Assembly: GCA_016802295.1 (NCBI GenBank)
Contig: JAESIW010000154.1
Coordinates: 941,577 to 1,005,576, forward strand
Reading direction: 5' to 3'
DNA length: 64,000 bases
DNA from: Brachionus rotundiformis
Taxonomy: Eukaryota > Rotifera > Eurotatoria > Ploima > Brachionidae
Positions 9,791 to 19,788 of this stretch are shown piece after piece. Within the stretch, counting starts at the first letter, position 1; every line of letters begins with the position of its first letter. A model generated the notes under the pieces. The model made no database searches. It saw nothing but the letters and a program-made list of their open reading frames with translations, and was not told the DNA's origin. The translations under genes and the position numbers were made by a program.

Positions 9791-10763
9791 CTGAAGCAGA
9801 CTAAACGAACGACTAAATGAACGGTTTGACAACTTGGAAAACCGCAAAGACAATGTAGAGGAGCGTTTTGAAAACTTAGAAAAGAATTAAGACATCTCAG
9901 AAAAGTTGAGTTTAGCCAAATCTATGAACAGCTCAAGTATCAAATTGCCCAATTGAGACACAAACTTTTTATTCATATTCATCAAAACATTTTTTTGGTC
10001 ATTCATTTCAGTAAAAAAAATTTCACCTGATTGACCATCATTAAATTTTTGCTAAACTGGTTAAATTAGTTAAATTGGTCCGAAGGGTATAAATAGGATG
10101 TAATTTTGGAAGTATTCAATTCATTTTTTTTAGATTTAAAAATTTCTAAAAACTTTTTAAGTTTAAAAAAGATGGAATCAAAAAGCAGTCACCATAACTC
10201 TGCCGATCCGCAGGTCCCAAGCCCTGATGAAAAAAGAGGAGGGTGGTGGCAGCCACATGCATCGTATGTGTGTGTGGTCTTTCACGTAGTCTGCAGAAGA
10301 GCTGTATGGCGGGTACATAGGCCTACGGGTCTTTGTCCAAGTCTTGTCGTATGAGGGCGCCGCTGGCTTCGACCATCTCCCAGTATAGAATCCGAAAGGA
10401 GCGAGAATCTGCTGTACAGCTGACCCTCTGCAGACAGTACGTAACTTTGGAAGCCTTAAGTTAAGACTTTTAAGTCGCTTGGTTTGTGGTTCCAAGCTAG
10501 TCTAAATAGTTGCCGAGTTCGCAGCCAATTTAAGTGAGTGCTCGGATGAGTGGCGCTGTTTATGATGAACGTCCCACTGGCTTCTTAGGGAAAGTTTGGC
10601 CGTCATAACTCTGCCAAAGCCGGTCCCAAGCCCGGTTGCGAAAAGAGGAGGGTGACAAATTTTTCATTTAATTTATAGAAATGTATCTTTGTTTTGTTTT
10701 TAATAATTATATAAAAATTTATCACTTTAAAAAAAAACTTTTTTAAATGAATGAAAAAAAATT
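9791..10763 (+). repeat. tRNA-Lys-associated repeat, copy 2 (5'-truncated)
   Basis: Inverted relative to copy 1. It begins inside the coiled-coil-coding remnant (frame LNERLNERFDNLENRKDN, then a stop), continues through TATAAATAG at 10088-10096 and a 61-codon ORF from ATG 10171, and includes the GC-rich core to about 10655. A tRNA-Lys gene on the minus strand follows at 10764. Copy 3 in the right arm of the large palindrome mirrors this copy. Confidence 0.7.
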
Positions 10764-10836
10764 CGCCCGATAAGGGGCTCGAACCCTTGGCCTTGAGATT
10801 AAAAGTCTCACGCTCTACCGACTGAGCTAACCGGGC
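10764..10836 (-). tRNA. tRNA-Lys (anticodon TTT)
   Basis: Reverse-complement copy of the 73 nt tRNA-Lys with intact acceptor, D, anticodon (CTTTTAA loop) and T arms. It lies at the outer end of palindrome A's right arm and is the mirror of the tRNA at 20389. Confidence 0.95.
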
Positions 10837-10974
10837 CTTGATATTTCAGTTATCTAATTAACTTTTAACTGGAAATTTAATTGTTAAACACGCTCATTTA
10901 ATCATAATAAATATTAAATTAATTTTTTTTTCACAATCAATTAATTAAATTCTTATAATTTTATTTAAAAGATT

Positions 10975-11039
10975 CGCCTGATAATGGGCTATAATCCTTG
11001 GCCTTGAGATTAAAATTCTACTGATTGAGCCAACCGGGC
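10975..11039 (-). pseudogene. Decayed tRNA-Lys pseudogene
   Basis: 65 nt similar to the tRNA-Lys, but part of the D-to-anticodon region is deleted and substitutions disrupt the acceptor and T stems (GCCTGATAATGGGC). The mirror copy at 20186-20250 carries the same lesions, so the decay preceded the large inverted duplication. Confidence 0.75.
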
Positions 11040-11436
11040 TTTAGTTGCTGGCCAATCTATTCAAAATTAATTACCATTTTATTGTCTAAATACAATTTAC
11101 CTTATCTAATATCATTATTAACAAGCCTCTTCAAAATTATAGATATAACCTTTTTTGTAGTAGTTTCTTAATGAATCATATTTAAATGAATTTAATTCTA
11201 AATTTAACTAAAACAAAAATCCTGAACCATTGTTTTTCCTAGAATTTAAATTTCAAAGTTTAGAAATTTAATATCTTTTGAGTATAATTTATAATGCTCT
11301 TAATATAAAAACACAGTAAGCGAGATAAAATCCGCAAGCAGCTCATTTAATTACCAAAATCCTAATTACATAATTTACTTATTTAGTTAAAAGCATAATA
11401 TTTAAATCCATTTATTCTTTTAGAATCCAATTTAAA
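11040..11436. promoter_or_regulatory. Upstream region of the helical-repeat gene (left arm)
   Basis: About 400 bp with no coding signal, almost identical to the inverted sequence at 19789-20185. It ends with TTTATTCTTTTAG (11411-11423), an acceptor-like motif 14 bp before the ATG. That is compatible with a 5'UTR intron or spliced-leader addition. Confidence 0.35.
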
Positions 11437-12759
11437 ATGAATAAATTTTTAAAATTTGCCAAGCTTCCACATAATGGCGAAAATAGCGAAATTCAGCCAG
11501 ATACATTGGACGAGTGTGCCACCTTTATAGAGCAAGTTAACTTTGTAATTTATCTCAAGAGCCCTTGGAAACTAATCAACAACTGTCCCACAGAAACATT
11601 GACCTGTTTGAATCGAATTATAGAAATTAGCTTCAAAAATGCCATCTCATTTGACCATCTTTGCCAGAACAAAAAAACTGACCTTATCGAAATTCTTATT
11701 GATTACTTCAAGTACATTCACGAGTCATTGCACGAGTCATTCCAAAAGACAAAAAAATCTTCCAAAACCATCATTTTAGATGGTCTTACCCAAAACAAAA
11801 TTCTAATTTTGCTCAAGTTCTCTTTAATCATGTGGACATGGGCTGACAAGTCAGCCGATTTTTGTATCAAAATGCATGAGACAAAATTTGTGCGAGTTTT
11901 GTTCAAATTTTTGAAGGACACCACCTTGGTAGAGAGCATTCTGAGCCATATCAGCACCAATGACATGTACATGAATCTAGCTCTAAGCTACAAATCATTT
12001 TTAGGTCTGGTCCACAACCTGAGCAAGTATGAACACCTTTTTCCAGATCAATGGAGGGACACAAATTGCATTGATTGTCTGTTCAGTCTTTCAGCTCAAT
12101 TCAGCAATTTGAAATTCTTGGAAATCCGCATGCTGGCCTATTTTTCACTGATAAATTTGGCAAATGACCAAGCTCATTATACTGAGATTAGACAAGTGGC
12201 TGAAGATGTTATCTATTTGGTATCAAGGTGTTCGGCAAAAATTGTCCTAGAAGAGCCAAATATAAGACGAGTTTATAAAATAGAAAATGAGGGTTTGAAA
12301 GAAATAGCCGTAATTTGTTCCAATGAGATACAGTGGCGACTTACTGAATTACTTAACTTTTTGTCAAGAGCAGTAGACCTGAACGAAAAGCTCAAGTATG
12401 ACATTTATGAAGGAATGAATGGAAAGCTCTGCTTGTCAAGGATTTTATATTATGGAAATACATATGAAAAAGAATACGCTCTAAGGCTTTTATGGAAATT
12501 AAGCATGGACAAAGTGGTGGCAGATTTGATCCGCGATGATTTGAGTCTTTTCTCCTACTTACTCGGTTTGTCCAAGAACCAGTTTAACAGAAATAAAATC
12601 CTGCTAAAATACTCAAATTACATTTTGTTCCTAATCGGTTCAAATGATGGCTCAGCCAAAGTGGTCAAAATAAGTCAAGAGCTGGGTGGTAATAGCGACT
12701 TAGCTACCAATAGTTGTCTTAGAGGTAGACTTTTAGTCCAAGAGGACATAAGTTTTTAA
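11437..12759 (+). CDS. Helical (ARM-like) repeat protein, left copy
   Basis: Single ORF of 440 aa, mostly alpha-helical by eye, with repeated Leu-rich helix pairs such as EKEYALRLLWKLSMDKVV near the C-terminus. This is reminiscent of armadillo/HEAT-type repeats. There is no signal peptide or membrane segment. I do not recognise a named orthologue; the armadillo assignment rests on pattern only. Leucine codons are mixed, unlike the nearby coiled-coil gene. It starts at the first ATG after the acceptor-like motif. It is paired with an inverted paralogue at 18466-19788, which differs at roughly a dozen residues, nearly all in the C-terminal 40%. Confidence 0.6.
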   Translation: MNKFLKFAKLPHNGENSEIQPDTLDECATFIEQVNFVIYLKSPWKLINNCPTETLTCLNRIIEISFKNAISFDHLCQNKKTDLIEILIDYFKYIHESLHESFQKTKKSSKTIILDGLTQNKILILLKFSLIMWTWADKSADFCIKMHETKFVRVLFKFLKDTTLVESILSHISTNDMYMNLALSYKSFLGLVHNLSKYEHLFPDQWRDTNCIDCLFSLSAQFSNLKFLEIRMLAYFSLINLANDQAHYTEIRQVAEDVIYLVSRCSAKIVLEEPNIRRVYKIENEGLKEIAVICSNEIQWRLTELLNFLSRAVDLNEKLKYDIYEGMNGKLCLSRILYYGNTYEKEYALRLLWKLSMDKVVADLIRDDLSLFSYLLGLSKNQFNRNKILLKYSNYILFLIGSNDGSAKVVKISQELGGNSDLATNSCLRGRLLVQEDISF

Positions 12760-12784
12760 TCAGATTAAGATGGTTGAAGCTTGA

Positions 12785-12831
12785 AGCCCAAGATAATCTC
12801 AGGACCAAAGGTTCGATCCACTTATCGGACG
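12785..12831 (+). pseudogene. tRNA-Lys fragment
   Basis: The 3' half of the tRNA-Lys remains (AATCTCAGGACC, then GGTTCGATCC and TTATCGGACG) directly behind the helical-repeat gene. The D arm and anticodon loop are lost. The mirror fragment is at 18394-18440. Confidence 0.65.
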
Positions 12832-12982
12832 AATTTTTTCCTCTTACTTCAAATATTAATATATTGTAAAGACTTTTTTAACTTAATTTCAAAATAAAAT
12901 ATTATAAGATAGATAATTAAGATACAATTAAGCAATTTAGTTAAAAAATTTAGATCAATAATTAGAGTAATGGGAAAAAATT

Positions 12983-13055
12983 CGCCCGATAAGGGGCTCG
13001 AACCCTTGGCCTTGAGATTAAAAGTCTCACGCTCTACCGACTGAGCTAACCGGGC
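12983..13055 (-). tRNA. tRNA-Lys (anticodon TTT)
   Basis: Intact 73 nt copy in a fully AT-rich setting, without the GC-rich repeat beside it. It is the mirror of the tRNA at 18189-18261; its flanks have diverged more than the tRNA itself. Confidence 0.95.
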
Positions 13056-13593
13056 CTACATCAAACAAACTTTTAATTATCAGTAAATTTTTTTAAATTA
13101 AAATATAAAGTCAAAAAGTATAGATAATTTATTCAATAAAAAACTTGTTAATCTAATTTTTATTTTGGAAAAAAAATTTCTAAAACCAAGAGAAAAAGAA
13201 ATAATAAATTTTTAGACCCTAAGCCTAGAATTTCAAAGCGTGATGATACAATTAAAATAAGTGAATTATTTTGATATCTAGCTAGTTCTAATTGAATGAT
13301 GAATCAAATTTTGAAAATTTTCCAAGTCTTAAAACAAAAATTTTTAATTTAAAAAATTTTAAAATCCATTCTATGAGTGCTTTTATTTGTTTTCTTAACT
13401 CACACGCTCTTTTTGCCAAAGTTTTAAATCAAAAATAAAAAATTCGTGCTAATATCCACATGAACGAGACACACTTTTAGAATCGGCTTAAGTTTTTGGC
13501 AACAAAAAAGTCTACTATAAAAAAGCATTGAAAATTGATCATTTTTTTATTGTATTTTTGCCAAAACAAAAACGATAAAGCCTATAAACCAAA
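13056..13593. promoter_or_regulatory. Upstream region of the coiled-coil gene (left arm)
   Basis: No coding signal. A TATA-like CTATAAAAAAG at 13514-13525 lies about 70 bp before the ATG at 13594. A TATA motif is kept in mirror position (17726-17737) in the other arm although the surrounding sequence has changed, which suggests a real core promoter. Confidence 0.5.
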
Positions 13594-15000
13594 ATGATGT
13601 ACCAATACCAAACCGGAATTGAAAACCAACCAACTCAATTGAGAGAGAGCATCCAACAACCAGCTGCTCAGATCCCAAGAACTTTGGAACACACCCAAAA
13701 AAAATTTCCAGTCTCTCCGTTTCCAATTGAGGAGAAAAAGCAAGAATTCAGCTTGGAAAAGAGAGTCGAGAAGGAGGACTATGTCAGACAGATCAAGGAC
13801 TTGATTGGACAAGTTCAGAACATGTTGATTGGTCAAGAGCAACAACATGCCAAAACTGAACAACAAACCTTGCTAAGACATGTCCGCGATATCCAAGCTC
13901 AAGTAGAGAACATCAAGCAATTGGAAACCAAGACCGAGAAGGTCCAAGAGCCGGTCAAGAAGATCACCCAAGAGACCATTGTAGAGAAAAAGACCCAAGA
14001 GTACCAACCAAGAACCTATGAAACAGTTCCAGTTGATTTCTCAGTCAAAGCTCAGCAAGGAGACAGAAAACTTTGGATCGAAAAAAGAAGACAATTGATT
14101 GAGAAATTGATCCAAAAGGTCAGAGTTTTTGAAGATCTATTGGTCGAGAAAATGTATGACTTTGTTCACCAAAACATCAAAATGGAACAATTTCACTTTG
14201 ATTTGGAGAGAGAACTGTTCGATCAAATCAAGAAGAGATTTGCTGAGTTGGAAGAGCACTTCTACATGTATGGCTATGAGCAAGAGTGCCACCAGAGACA
14301 CATCAAAATGTTCGCTTTGTTGAGAAAACAAATCAAGCAAATAGAAGAGCTTTTTTACCAAATTGCTGGTCAAACCACTGACTTGAAAGAAAGAGAGCAA
14401 TACTACCGAGAACAATACCAATATGTGTTGGAAAAGTTGCGCGGATTCAGAGCCTTGTTGCAAGAGGTCTTCTACTACGCTTGCCCAGAGAACTGCGAAC
14501 AAAGAACCGAGAGATTCGAGACCACTTTCACTGCTGAGCCATTGACCAAATTTTTTAACTTGATCAGCTTTCCAATCTACTTTGACGAGGAGGAAATCTT
14601 CGGCAAACAAAACAAGGAGACCGAAAAGGCCGCTTTGTTGAGAAAAGAGTTGGAAGAAATCAAATTGGCCAAGCAAGAGCTTGAGATGAGATTGTACGAG
14701 ACTGACCGCAAAGTCGAACAATTCAAGCGTCACATCGAGCAATTGGAAAAACCAGCAAAGAACGAACAAGCTGAATACAAACCACAACAGCAAATCAAAG
14801 CTGAATTTGTTCAATACACCAAACCAGAGGAGGAGTTGATCAAAATCAGCCTTAAGCCAACTCAGCAACAAACTTGGTACACCACTATTGAGCCAAGACA
14901 ATGGACTGGTAAATACTTTGAACAAGAACAACCAAGACAATGGACTGGTAAATACTTTGAGCAAGAACAACCAAGACAACCAATTACTAAATATTTTTAA
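13594..15000 (+). CDS. Q/E/K-rich coiled-coil protein, left copy
   Basis: Single-exon ORF of 468 aa. The N-terminus is rich in Q and P (~1-40), followed by charged helical segments with heptad-like spacing (~55-120, ~150-290 and ~345-390). The C-terminus ends in a short tandem repeat with unit RQWTGKYFEQEQP, two full copies and a third variant ending in ITKYF. There is no signal peptide. Leucine is almost always TTG, arginine AGA and glutamine CAA, as in the FAS-like gene at 3525. This usually marks strong expression. I do not recognise the family; a structural or filament role is inference. Confidence 0.75.
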   Translation: MMYQYQTGIENQPTQLRESIQQPAAQIPRTLEHTQKKFPVSPFPIEEKKQEFSLEKRVEKEDYVRQIKDLIGQVQNMLIGQEQQHAKTEQQTLLRHVRDIQAQVENIKQLETKTEKVQEPVKKITQETIVEKKTQEYQPRTYETVPVDFSVKAQQGDRKLWIEKRRQLIEKLIQKVRVFEDLLVEKMYDFVHQNIKMEQFHFDLERELFDQIKKRFAELEEHFYMYGYEQECHQRHIKMFALLRKQIKQIEELFYQIAGQTTDLKEREQYYREQYQYVLEKLRGFRALLQEVFYYACPENCEQRTERFETTFTAEPLTKFFNLISFPIYFDEEEIFGKQNKETEKAALLRKELEEIKLAKQELEMRLYETDRKVEQFKRHIEQLEKPAKNEQAEYKPQQQIKAEFVQYTKPEEELIKISLKPTQQQTWYTTIEPRQWTGKYFEQEQPRQWTGKYFEQEQPRQPITKYF

Positions 15001-15445
15001 ATTTAATTTGATTAGTTTGATTTTAGCCTTTTTTATAACACTAATATTTTAAAGTTAAAATAAATTATTATTTTAAAAAAAAAACAAAAACAAAGTTTTT
15101 TAAAAATTATTTTGCTAAAAATTATCATAATTGAATTCTATCCAGGTTTAATTTTGGTAATGTGATTCCAAGACCATTCAAGGAATTTTTTTTTATAGTA
15201 AATCAACAAGTCAGTATTAATTGAAAAATCAATTAAATAGATAAAATAATTTTATTTTTTGATAAAAATAAAAATTTTTTTAGTCTGCAACAACTAAAAA
15301 TTATTCAATGACAAAACTTAATTAAGTAAAAAATGATCTTGGATAAAATGTCAAATTTTTATTGATCAATTAATATTATTAATTAAACAATTTAGTAAAA
15401 AAGAAATACCAATAAGCCTTTTATTAAAGTTTTGGAAAAAAAACT
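15001..15445. other. AT-rich 3' flank
   Basis: Downstream region of the coiled-coil gene, including an AATAAA-like stretch at about 15058. I see no further gene before the tRNA at 15446. Confidence 0.5.
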
Positions 15446-15518
15446 CGCCCGATAAGGGGCTCGAACCCTTGGCCTTGAGATTAAAAGTCTCACGCTCTAC
15501 CGACTGAGCTAACCGGGC
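15446..15518 (-). tRNA. tRNA-Lys (anticodon TTT)
   Basis: Intact 73 nt copy in the unpaired centre of palindrome B. It has no visible mirror partner; a partner could lie inside the gap at 16000-16802. Confidence 0.95.
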
Positions 15519-15999
15519 CTGGTTATAACTTAATATTTTTAAATGTAATTATTGGTATTCCATACTTACAATATTTTAAAATTTGGAAAATACTTACAAA
15601 AATATGTTTTTAAAAATGAATTATTTATTTTTCAATTCTAAATGATAATATCCAAAAAAAAGAATTTGACCATCTGTGGTAAATTTCTAAAACAAACTAC
15701 TCTTTTTTTGAAATTTTTATTATTTTTATATTTATCTAAAATGCAAAATAATACGGTTTAAATAAAATAATAAATAAAAAATTAAATATTTTTAATATAA
15801 TTAGTTTTAATTTTTAAATCTGAAACAGATAGTTTGTTTATTATCAAGAGCTATATTTTATTTTAAATTGATTATACATTTGAAGGAAAAAGAATAAGCT
15901 TAGAGAAGTAATTGAATGTCTTATCTAAAAATCTAAAAAATTTAATTAGTATAACTTTTGAAGCCGAAGCAATAAAAAAAATTTATATAAATTTATTTT
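15519..15999. other. AT-rich spacer before the assembly gap
   Basis: About 480 bp of AT-rich DNA at the palindrome centre. No ORF or RNA gene is visible. Confidence 0.5.
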
Positions 16000-16802
16000 N
16001 NNNNNNNNNNNNNNNNNNNNNNNNNNNNNNNNNNNNNNNNNNNNNNNNNNNNNNNNNNNNNNNNNNNNNNNNNNNNNNNNNNNNNNNNNNNNNNNNNNNN
16101 NNNNNNNNNNNNNNNNNNNNNNNNNNNNNNNNNNNNNNNNNNNNNNNNNNNNNNNNNNNNNNNNNNNNNNNNNNNNNNNNNNNNNNNNNNNNNNNNNNNN
16201 NNNNNNNNNNNNNNNNNNNNNNNNNNNNNNNNNNNNNNNNNNNNNNNNNNNNNNNNNNNNNNNNNNNNNNNNNNNNNNNNNNNNNNNNNNNNNNNNNNNN
16301 NNNNNNNNNNNNNNNNNNNNNNNNNNNNNNNNNNNNNNNNNNNNNNNNNNNNNNNNNNNNNNNNNNNNNNNNNNNNNNNNNNNNNNNNNNNNNNNNNNNN
16401 NNNNNNNNNNNNNNNNNNNNNNNNNNNNNNNNNNNNNNNNNNNNNNNNNNNNNNNNNNNNNNNNNNNNNNNNNNNNNNNNNNNNNNNNNNNNNNNNNNNN
16501 NNNNNNNNNNNNNNNNNNNNNNNNNNNNNNNNNNNNNNNNNNNNNNNNNNNNNNNNNNNNNNNNNNNNNNNNNNNNNNNNNNNNNNNNNNNNNNNNNNNN
16601 NNNNNNNNNNNNNNNNNNNNNNNNNNNNNNNNNNNNNNNNNNNNNNNNNNNNNNNNNNNNNNNNNNNNNNNNNNNNNNNNNNNNNNNNNNNNNNNNNNNN
16701 NNNNNNNNNNNNNNNNNNNNNNNNNNNNNNNNNNNNNNNNNNNNNNNNNNNNNNNNNNNNNNNNNNNNNNNNNNNNNNNNNNNNNNNNNNNNNNNNNNNN
16801 NN
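16000..16802. other. Assembly gap (803 N)
   Basis: A run of N covers the 3' part of the second coiled-coil gene and part of the palindrome centre. Any ORF spanning it is an artefact. Confidence 1.
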
Positions 16803-17657
16803 GAATCCGCGCAACTTTTCCAACACATATTGGTATTGTTCTCGGTAGTATTGCTCTCTTTCTTTCAAGTCAGTGGTTTGACCAGCAATTTGGTAAAAAA
16901 GCTCTTCTATTTGCTTGATTTGTTTTCTCAACAAAGCGAACATTTTGATGTGTCTCTGGTGGCACTCTTGCTCATAGCCATACGTGTAGAAGTGCTCTTC
17001 CAACTCAGCAAATCTCTTCTTGATTTGATCGAACAGTTCTCTCTCCAAATCAAAGTGAAATTGTTCCATTTTGATGTTTTGGTGAACAAAGTCATACATT
17101 TTCTCGACCAATAGATCTTCAAAAACACGGACCTTTTGGATCAATTTCTCAATCAATTGTCTTCGTTTTTCGATCCAAAGTTTTCTGTCTCCTTGCTGAG
17201 CTTTGACTGAGAAATCAACTGGAACTGTCTCATAAGTTCTTGGTTGATACTCTTGGGTCTTTTTCTCTACAATGGTCTCTTGGGTGATCTTCTTGACCGG
17301 CTCTTGGACCTTCTCGGTCTTGGTTTCCAATTGCTTGATGTTCTCTACTTGAGCTTGGATATCACGGACATGTCTTAGCAAGGTTTGTTGCTCAGTTTTG
17401 GCCTGTTGTTGCTCTTGACCAATCAACATGGTTTGAACTTGTCCAATCAAGTCCTTGATCTGTCTGACATAGTCATCCTTCTCAACTCTCTTTTCCAAGC
17501 TGAATTCTTGCTTTTTCTCCTCAATTGGAAACGGAGAGACTGGAAATTTTTTTTGGGTGTGTTCCAAGGTTCTTGGGATCTGAGCAGCCGGTTGCTGGAT
17601 GCTCTCTCTCAATTGAGATGGTTGGCTTTCAATTCCGGTTTGGTATTGGTACATCAT
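16803..17657 (-). CDS. Q/E/K-rich coiled-coil protein, right copy (3' end in gap)
   Basis: The first 285 codons of the inverted paralogue of the gene at 13594, starting at ATG 17657 and running into the gap. It differs from the left copy at only a few residues (for example ESQPSQ for ENQPTQ and FYTYGY for FYMYGY). The same codon bias holds, and a TATA-like element lies at 17726-17737. Whether the tandem RQWTGKYFEQEQP tail is present cannot be seen. Confidence 0.75.
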
Positions 17658-18188
17658 TTTGGTTTTTAGGCTTTATCTTTTTTGTTTTGACAAAAATACA
17701 ATAAAAAAAATGATCAATTTTCAATGCTTTTTTATAGTAGATTTTTGCAGTTGCCAAAATCTTAAGCCGATTCTAATAGTGTGTCCCGTTCATGTGGTTA
17801 TTAGCACGAATTTTTGATTTTTGATTCTAGTCTTTGGCAAAAAGAGCGTGTGAGTTAAGAAAACAAAAAAAAGCACTCAGAGAATGGATTTTAAAAATTA
17901 AAATTTTTGTTTTAAGACTTAAAAAATTTTCAAAATTTGATTCATCATTCAATTAGAACTAGCTAGATATCAAAAATAATTCATTTATTTTAATTGTATC
18001 GTCAAGCTTAGACATTCTAGGCTTAGGGTCCAAAAATTTTTTATGATTTTTTTTTTTGGTTTTCAGAAATTTTTTTTCCAAAATAGAAATTAGATTAAAG
18101 CATTTATTTTAGAATAAATTGTCTATACTTTTTTAATTTTTATTTTAATTAAAAAAATTTACTGATAATTAAAAGTTTGTTTGTGTAG
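17658..18188. promoter_or_regulatory. Upstream region of the right coiled-coil gene
   Basis: Mirror of 13056-13593 with many substitutions and small indels. It contains the conserved TATA-like element and no coding signal. Confidence 0.4.
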
Positions 18189-18261
18189 GCCCGGTTAGCT
18201 CAGTCGGTAGAGCGTGAGACTTTTAATCTCAAGGCCAAGGGTTCGAGCCCCTTATCGGGCG
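18189..18261 (+). tRNA. tRNA-Lys (anticodon TTT)
   Basis: Intact 73 nt copy, the mirror of 12983-13055. The tRNA is identical while its immediate flanks differ. Confidence 0.95.
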
Positions 18262-18393
18262 AATTTTTTTTCCAGAACTTTAATCAATGGTATTCTATCT
18301 TCCTGCATTATCTATTTGATAATATTTTATTAGATAATTAAGTTAAAAAAAGTTACAACAATAAAATAATAATTAAAGTTATGGACAAAAATT

Positions 18394-18440
18394 CGCCCGA
18401 TAAGGGGCTAGAACCCTTGGTCCTGAGATTAACCTGGGCT
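18394..18440 (-). pseudogene. tRNA-Lys fragment
   Basis: The T arm and 3' acceptor are preserved (CGCCCGATAAGGGGCTAGAA), followed by a truncated stem and CCTGGGCT; the anticodon loop is missing. Mirror of 12785-12831. Confidence 0.65.
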
Positions 18441-18465
18441 TCAAGCTTCAAGCATCCAAATCTAA

Positions 18466-19788
18466 TTAGAAACTTATGTCCTCTTGGACCAAAAGTCTAC
18501 TTCTAAAACAACTATTGCTGGCAAAGTCGCTATTACCACCGAGCTCTTGACTTATTTTGACCACTTTGGCTGCGCCATCATTTGAACCGATCAGGAACAA
18601 AATGTAATTTGAGTATTTTAGCAGGGTTTTATTTTTATTAAACTGGTTCTTGGACAAACCGAGTAAGTAGGAGAAAAGACTCAAATCATCGCGGATCAAA
18701 TCTGCCACCACTTTGTCCATGCTCAATTTCCATAAAAGCCTTAGAGCGTATTCTTTTTCATATGTATTTCCGAAATACAAAATCCTTGACAAGCAGAGCT
18801 TTCCATTCATTCCTTCATAAATGTCATACTTGAGCTTTTCGTTCAGGTCTACTGCTCTTGACAAAAAGTTAAGTAATTCAGTAAGTCGCCACTGTATCTC
18901 ATTGGAACAAATTACGGCTATTTCTTTCAAACCCTCATTTTCTATTTTATAAACTCGTCTTATATTTGGTTCATCTAGGACAATTTTTGCCGAACACCTT
19001 GATACCAAATAGATAACATCTTCAGCAACTAGTCTAATCTCAGTATAATGAGCTTGGTCATTTGCCAAATTTATCACTGAAAAATAGGCCAGCATGCGGA
19101 TTTCCAAGAATTTTAAATTGCTGAATTGAGCTGAAAGGCTAAACAGACAATCAATGCAATTTGTGTCCCTCCATTGATCTGGAAAAAGGTGTTCATACTT
19201 GCTCAGGTTGTGGACCAGACCTAAAAATGATTTGTAGCTTAAAGCTAGATTCATGTACATGTCATTGGTGCTGATATGGCTCAGAATGCTCTCTACCAAG
19301 GTGGTGTCCTTCAAAAATTTGAACAAAACTCGTACAAATTTTGTCTCATGCATTTTGATACAAAAATCGGCTGACTTGTCAGCCCATGTCCACATGATTA
19401 AAGAGAACTTGAGCAAAATTAGAATTTTGTTTTGGGTAAGACCATCTAAAATGATGGTTTTGGAAGATTTTTTTGTCTTTTGGAATGACTCGTGCAATGA
19501 CTCGTGAATGTACTTGAAGTAATCAATAAGAATTTCGACAAGATCAGTTTTTTTGTTTTGGCAAAGATGGTCAAATGAGATGGCATTTTTGAAGCTAATT
19601 TCTATAATTCGATTCAAACAGGTCAATGTTTCTGTGGGACAGTTGTTGATTAGTTTCCAAGGGCTCTTGAGATAAATTACAAAGTTAACTTGCTCTATAA
19701 AGGTGGCACACTCGTCCAATGTATCTGGCTGAATTTCGCTATTTTCGCCATTATGTGGAAGCTTGGCAAATTTTAAAAATTTATTCAT
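18466..19788 (-). CDS. Helical (ARM-like) repeat protein, right copy
   Basis: Inverted paralogue of 11437-12759, also 440 aa and uninterrupted. The N-terminal ~230 residues are nearly unchanged. Substitutions gather toward the C-terminus (DFASNSCFRSRLL against DLATNSCLRGRLL). Both copies are open, so both may be functional. The 5' flank is almost identical and the 3' flank has diverged, a pattern expected if homogenisation runs from the tRNA/repeat side. Confidence 0.6.
   Translation of the reverse strand: MNKFLKFAKLPHNGENSEIQPDTLDECATFIEQVNFVIYLKSPWKLINNCPTETLTCLNRIIEISFKNAISFDHLCQNKKTDLVEILIDYFKYIHESLHESFQKTKKSSKTIILDGLTQNKILILLKFSLIMWTWADKSADFCIKMHETKFVRVLFKFLKDTTLVESILSHISTNDMYMNLALSYKSFLGLVHNLSKYEHLFPDQWRDTNCIDCLFSLSAQFSNLKFLEIRMLAYFSVINLANDQAHYTEIRLVAEDVIYLVSRCSAKIVLDEPNIRRVYKIENEGLKEIAVICSNEIQWRLTELLNFLSRAVDLNEKLKYDIYEGMNGKLCLSRILYFGNTYEKEYALRLLWKLSMDKVVADLIRDDLSLFSYLLGLSKNQFNKNKTLLKYSNYILFLIGSNDGAAKVVKISQELGGNSDFASNSCFRSRLLVQEDISF

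Larger units (their letters stand above)
8440..10935. repeat. Palindrome A: two inverted copies of the tRNA-Lys-associated repeat
   Basis: The left arm (about 8440-9518) and right arm (9791 to about 10870) are inverted copies, each ending outward in an intact tRNA-Lys gene. The 272 bp spacer at 9519-9790 is not unique: its reverse complement matches 25708-25980, the 5' part of the full-length copy. The structure is therefore one complete copy facing one 5'-truncated copy. Arms differ by only a few bases (for example ttgctc at 8845 against tcgctc in the other copies). Conserved parts are a TATA box, a GC-rich core and an AT-rich link to the tRNA. Confidence 0.8.

Noticed and set aside
10205..10230. 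CTGATGA followed by AAAAAGAGG in the repeat core, as in a hammerhead ribozyme
   Set aside because: No stem-loop II and matching GAAA with a cleavage-site strand could be placed around it; the second direct-repeat copy lacks CTGATGA.
14137..14979. 280-codon minus-strand ORF rich in Leu, Phe and Ser
   Set aside because: It is an antisense shadow of the biased coiled-coil gene (CAA, GAA and AAA read as TTG, TTC and TTT).
15912..17114. Long ORFs crossing the N run at 16000-16802
   Set aside because: They only exist because N codons were read through; the sequence is unknown.
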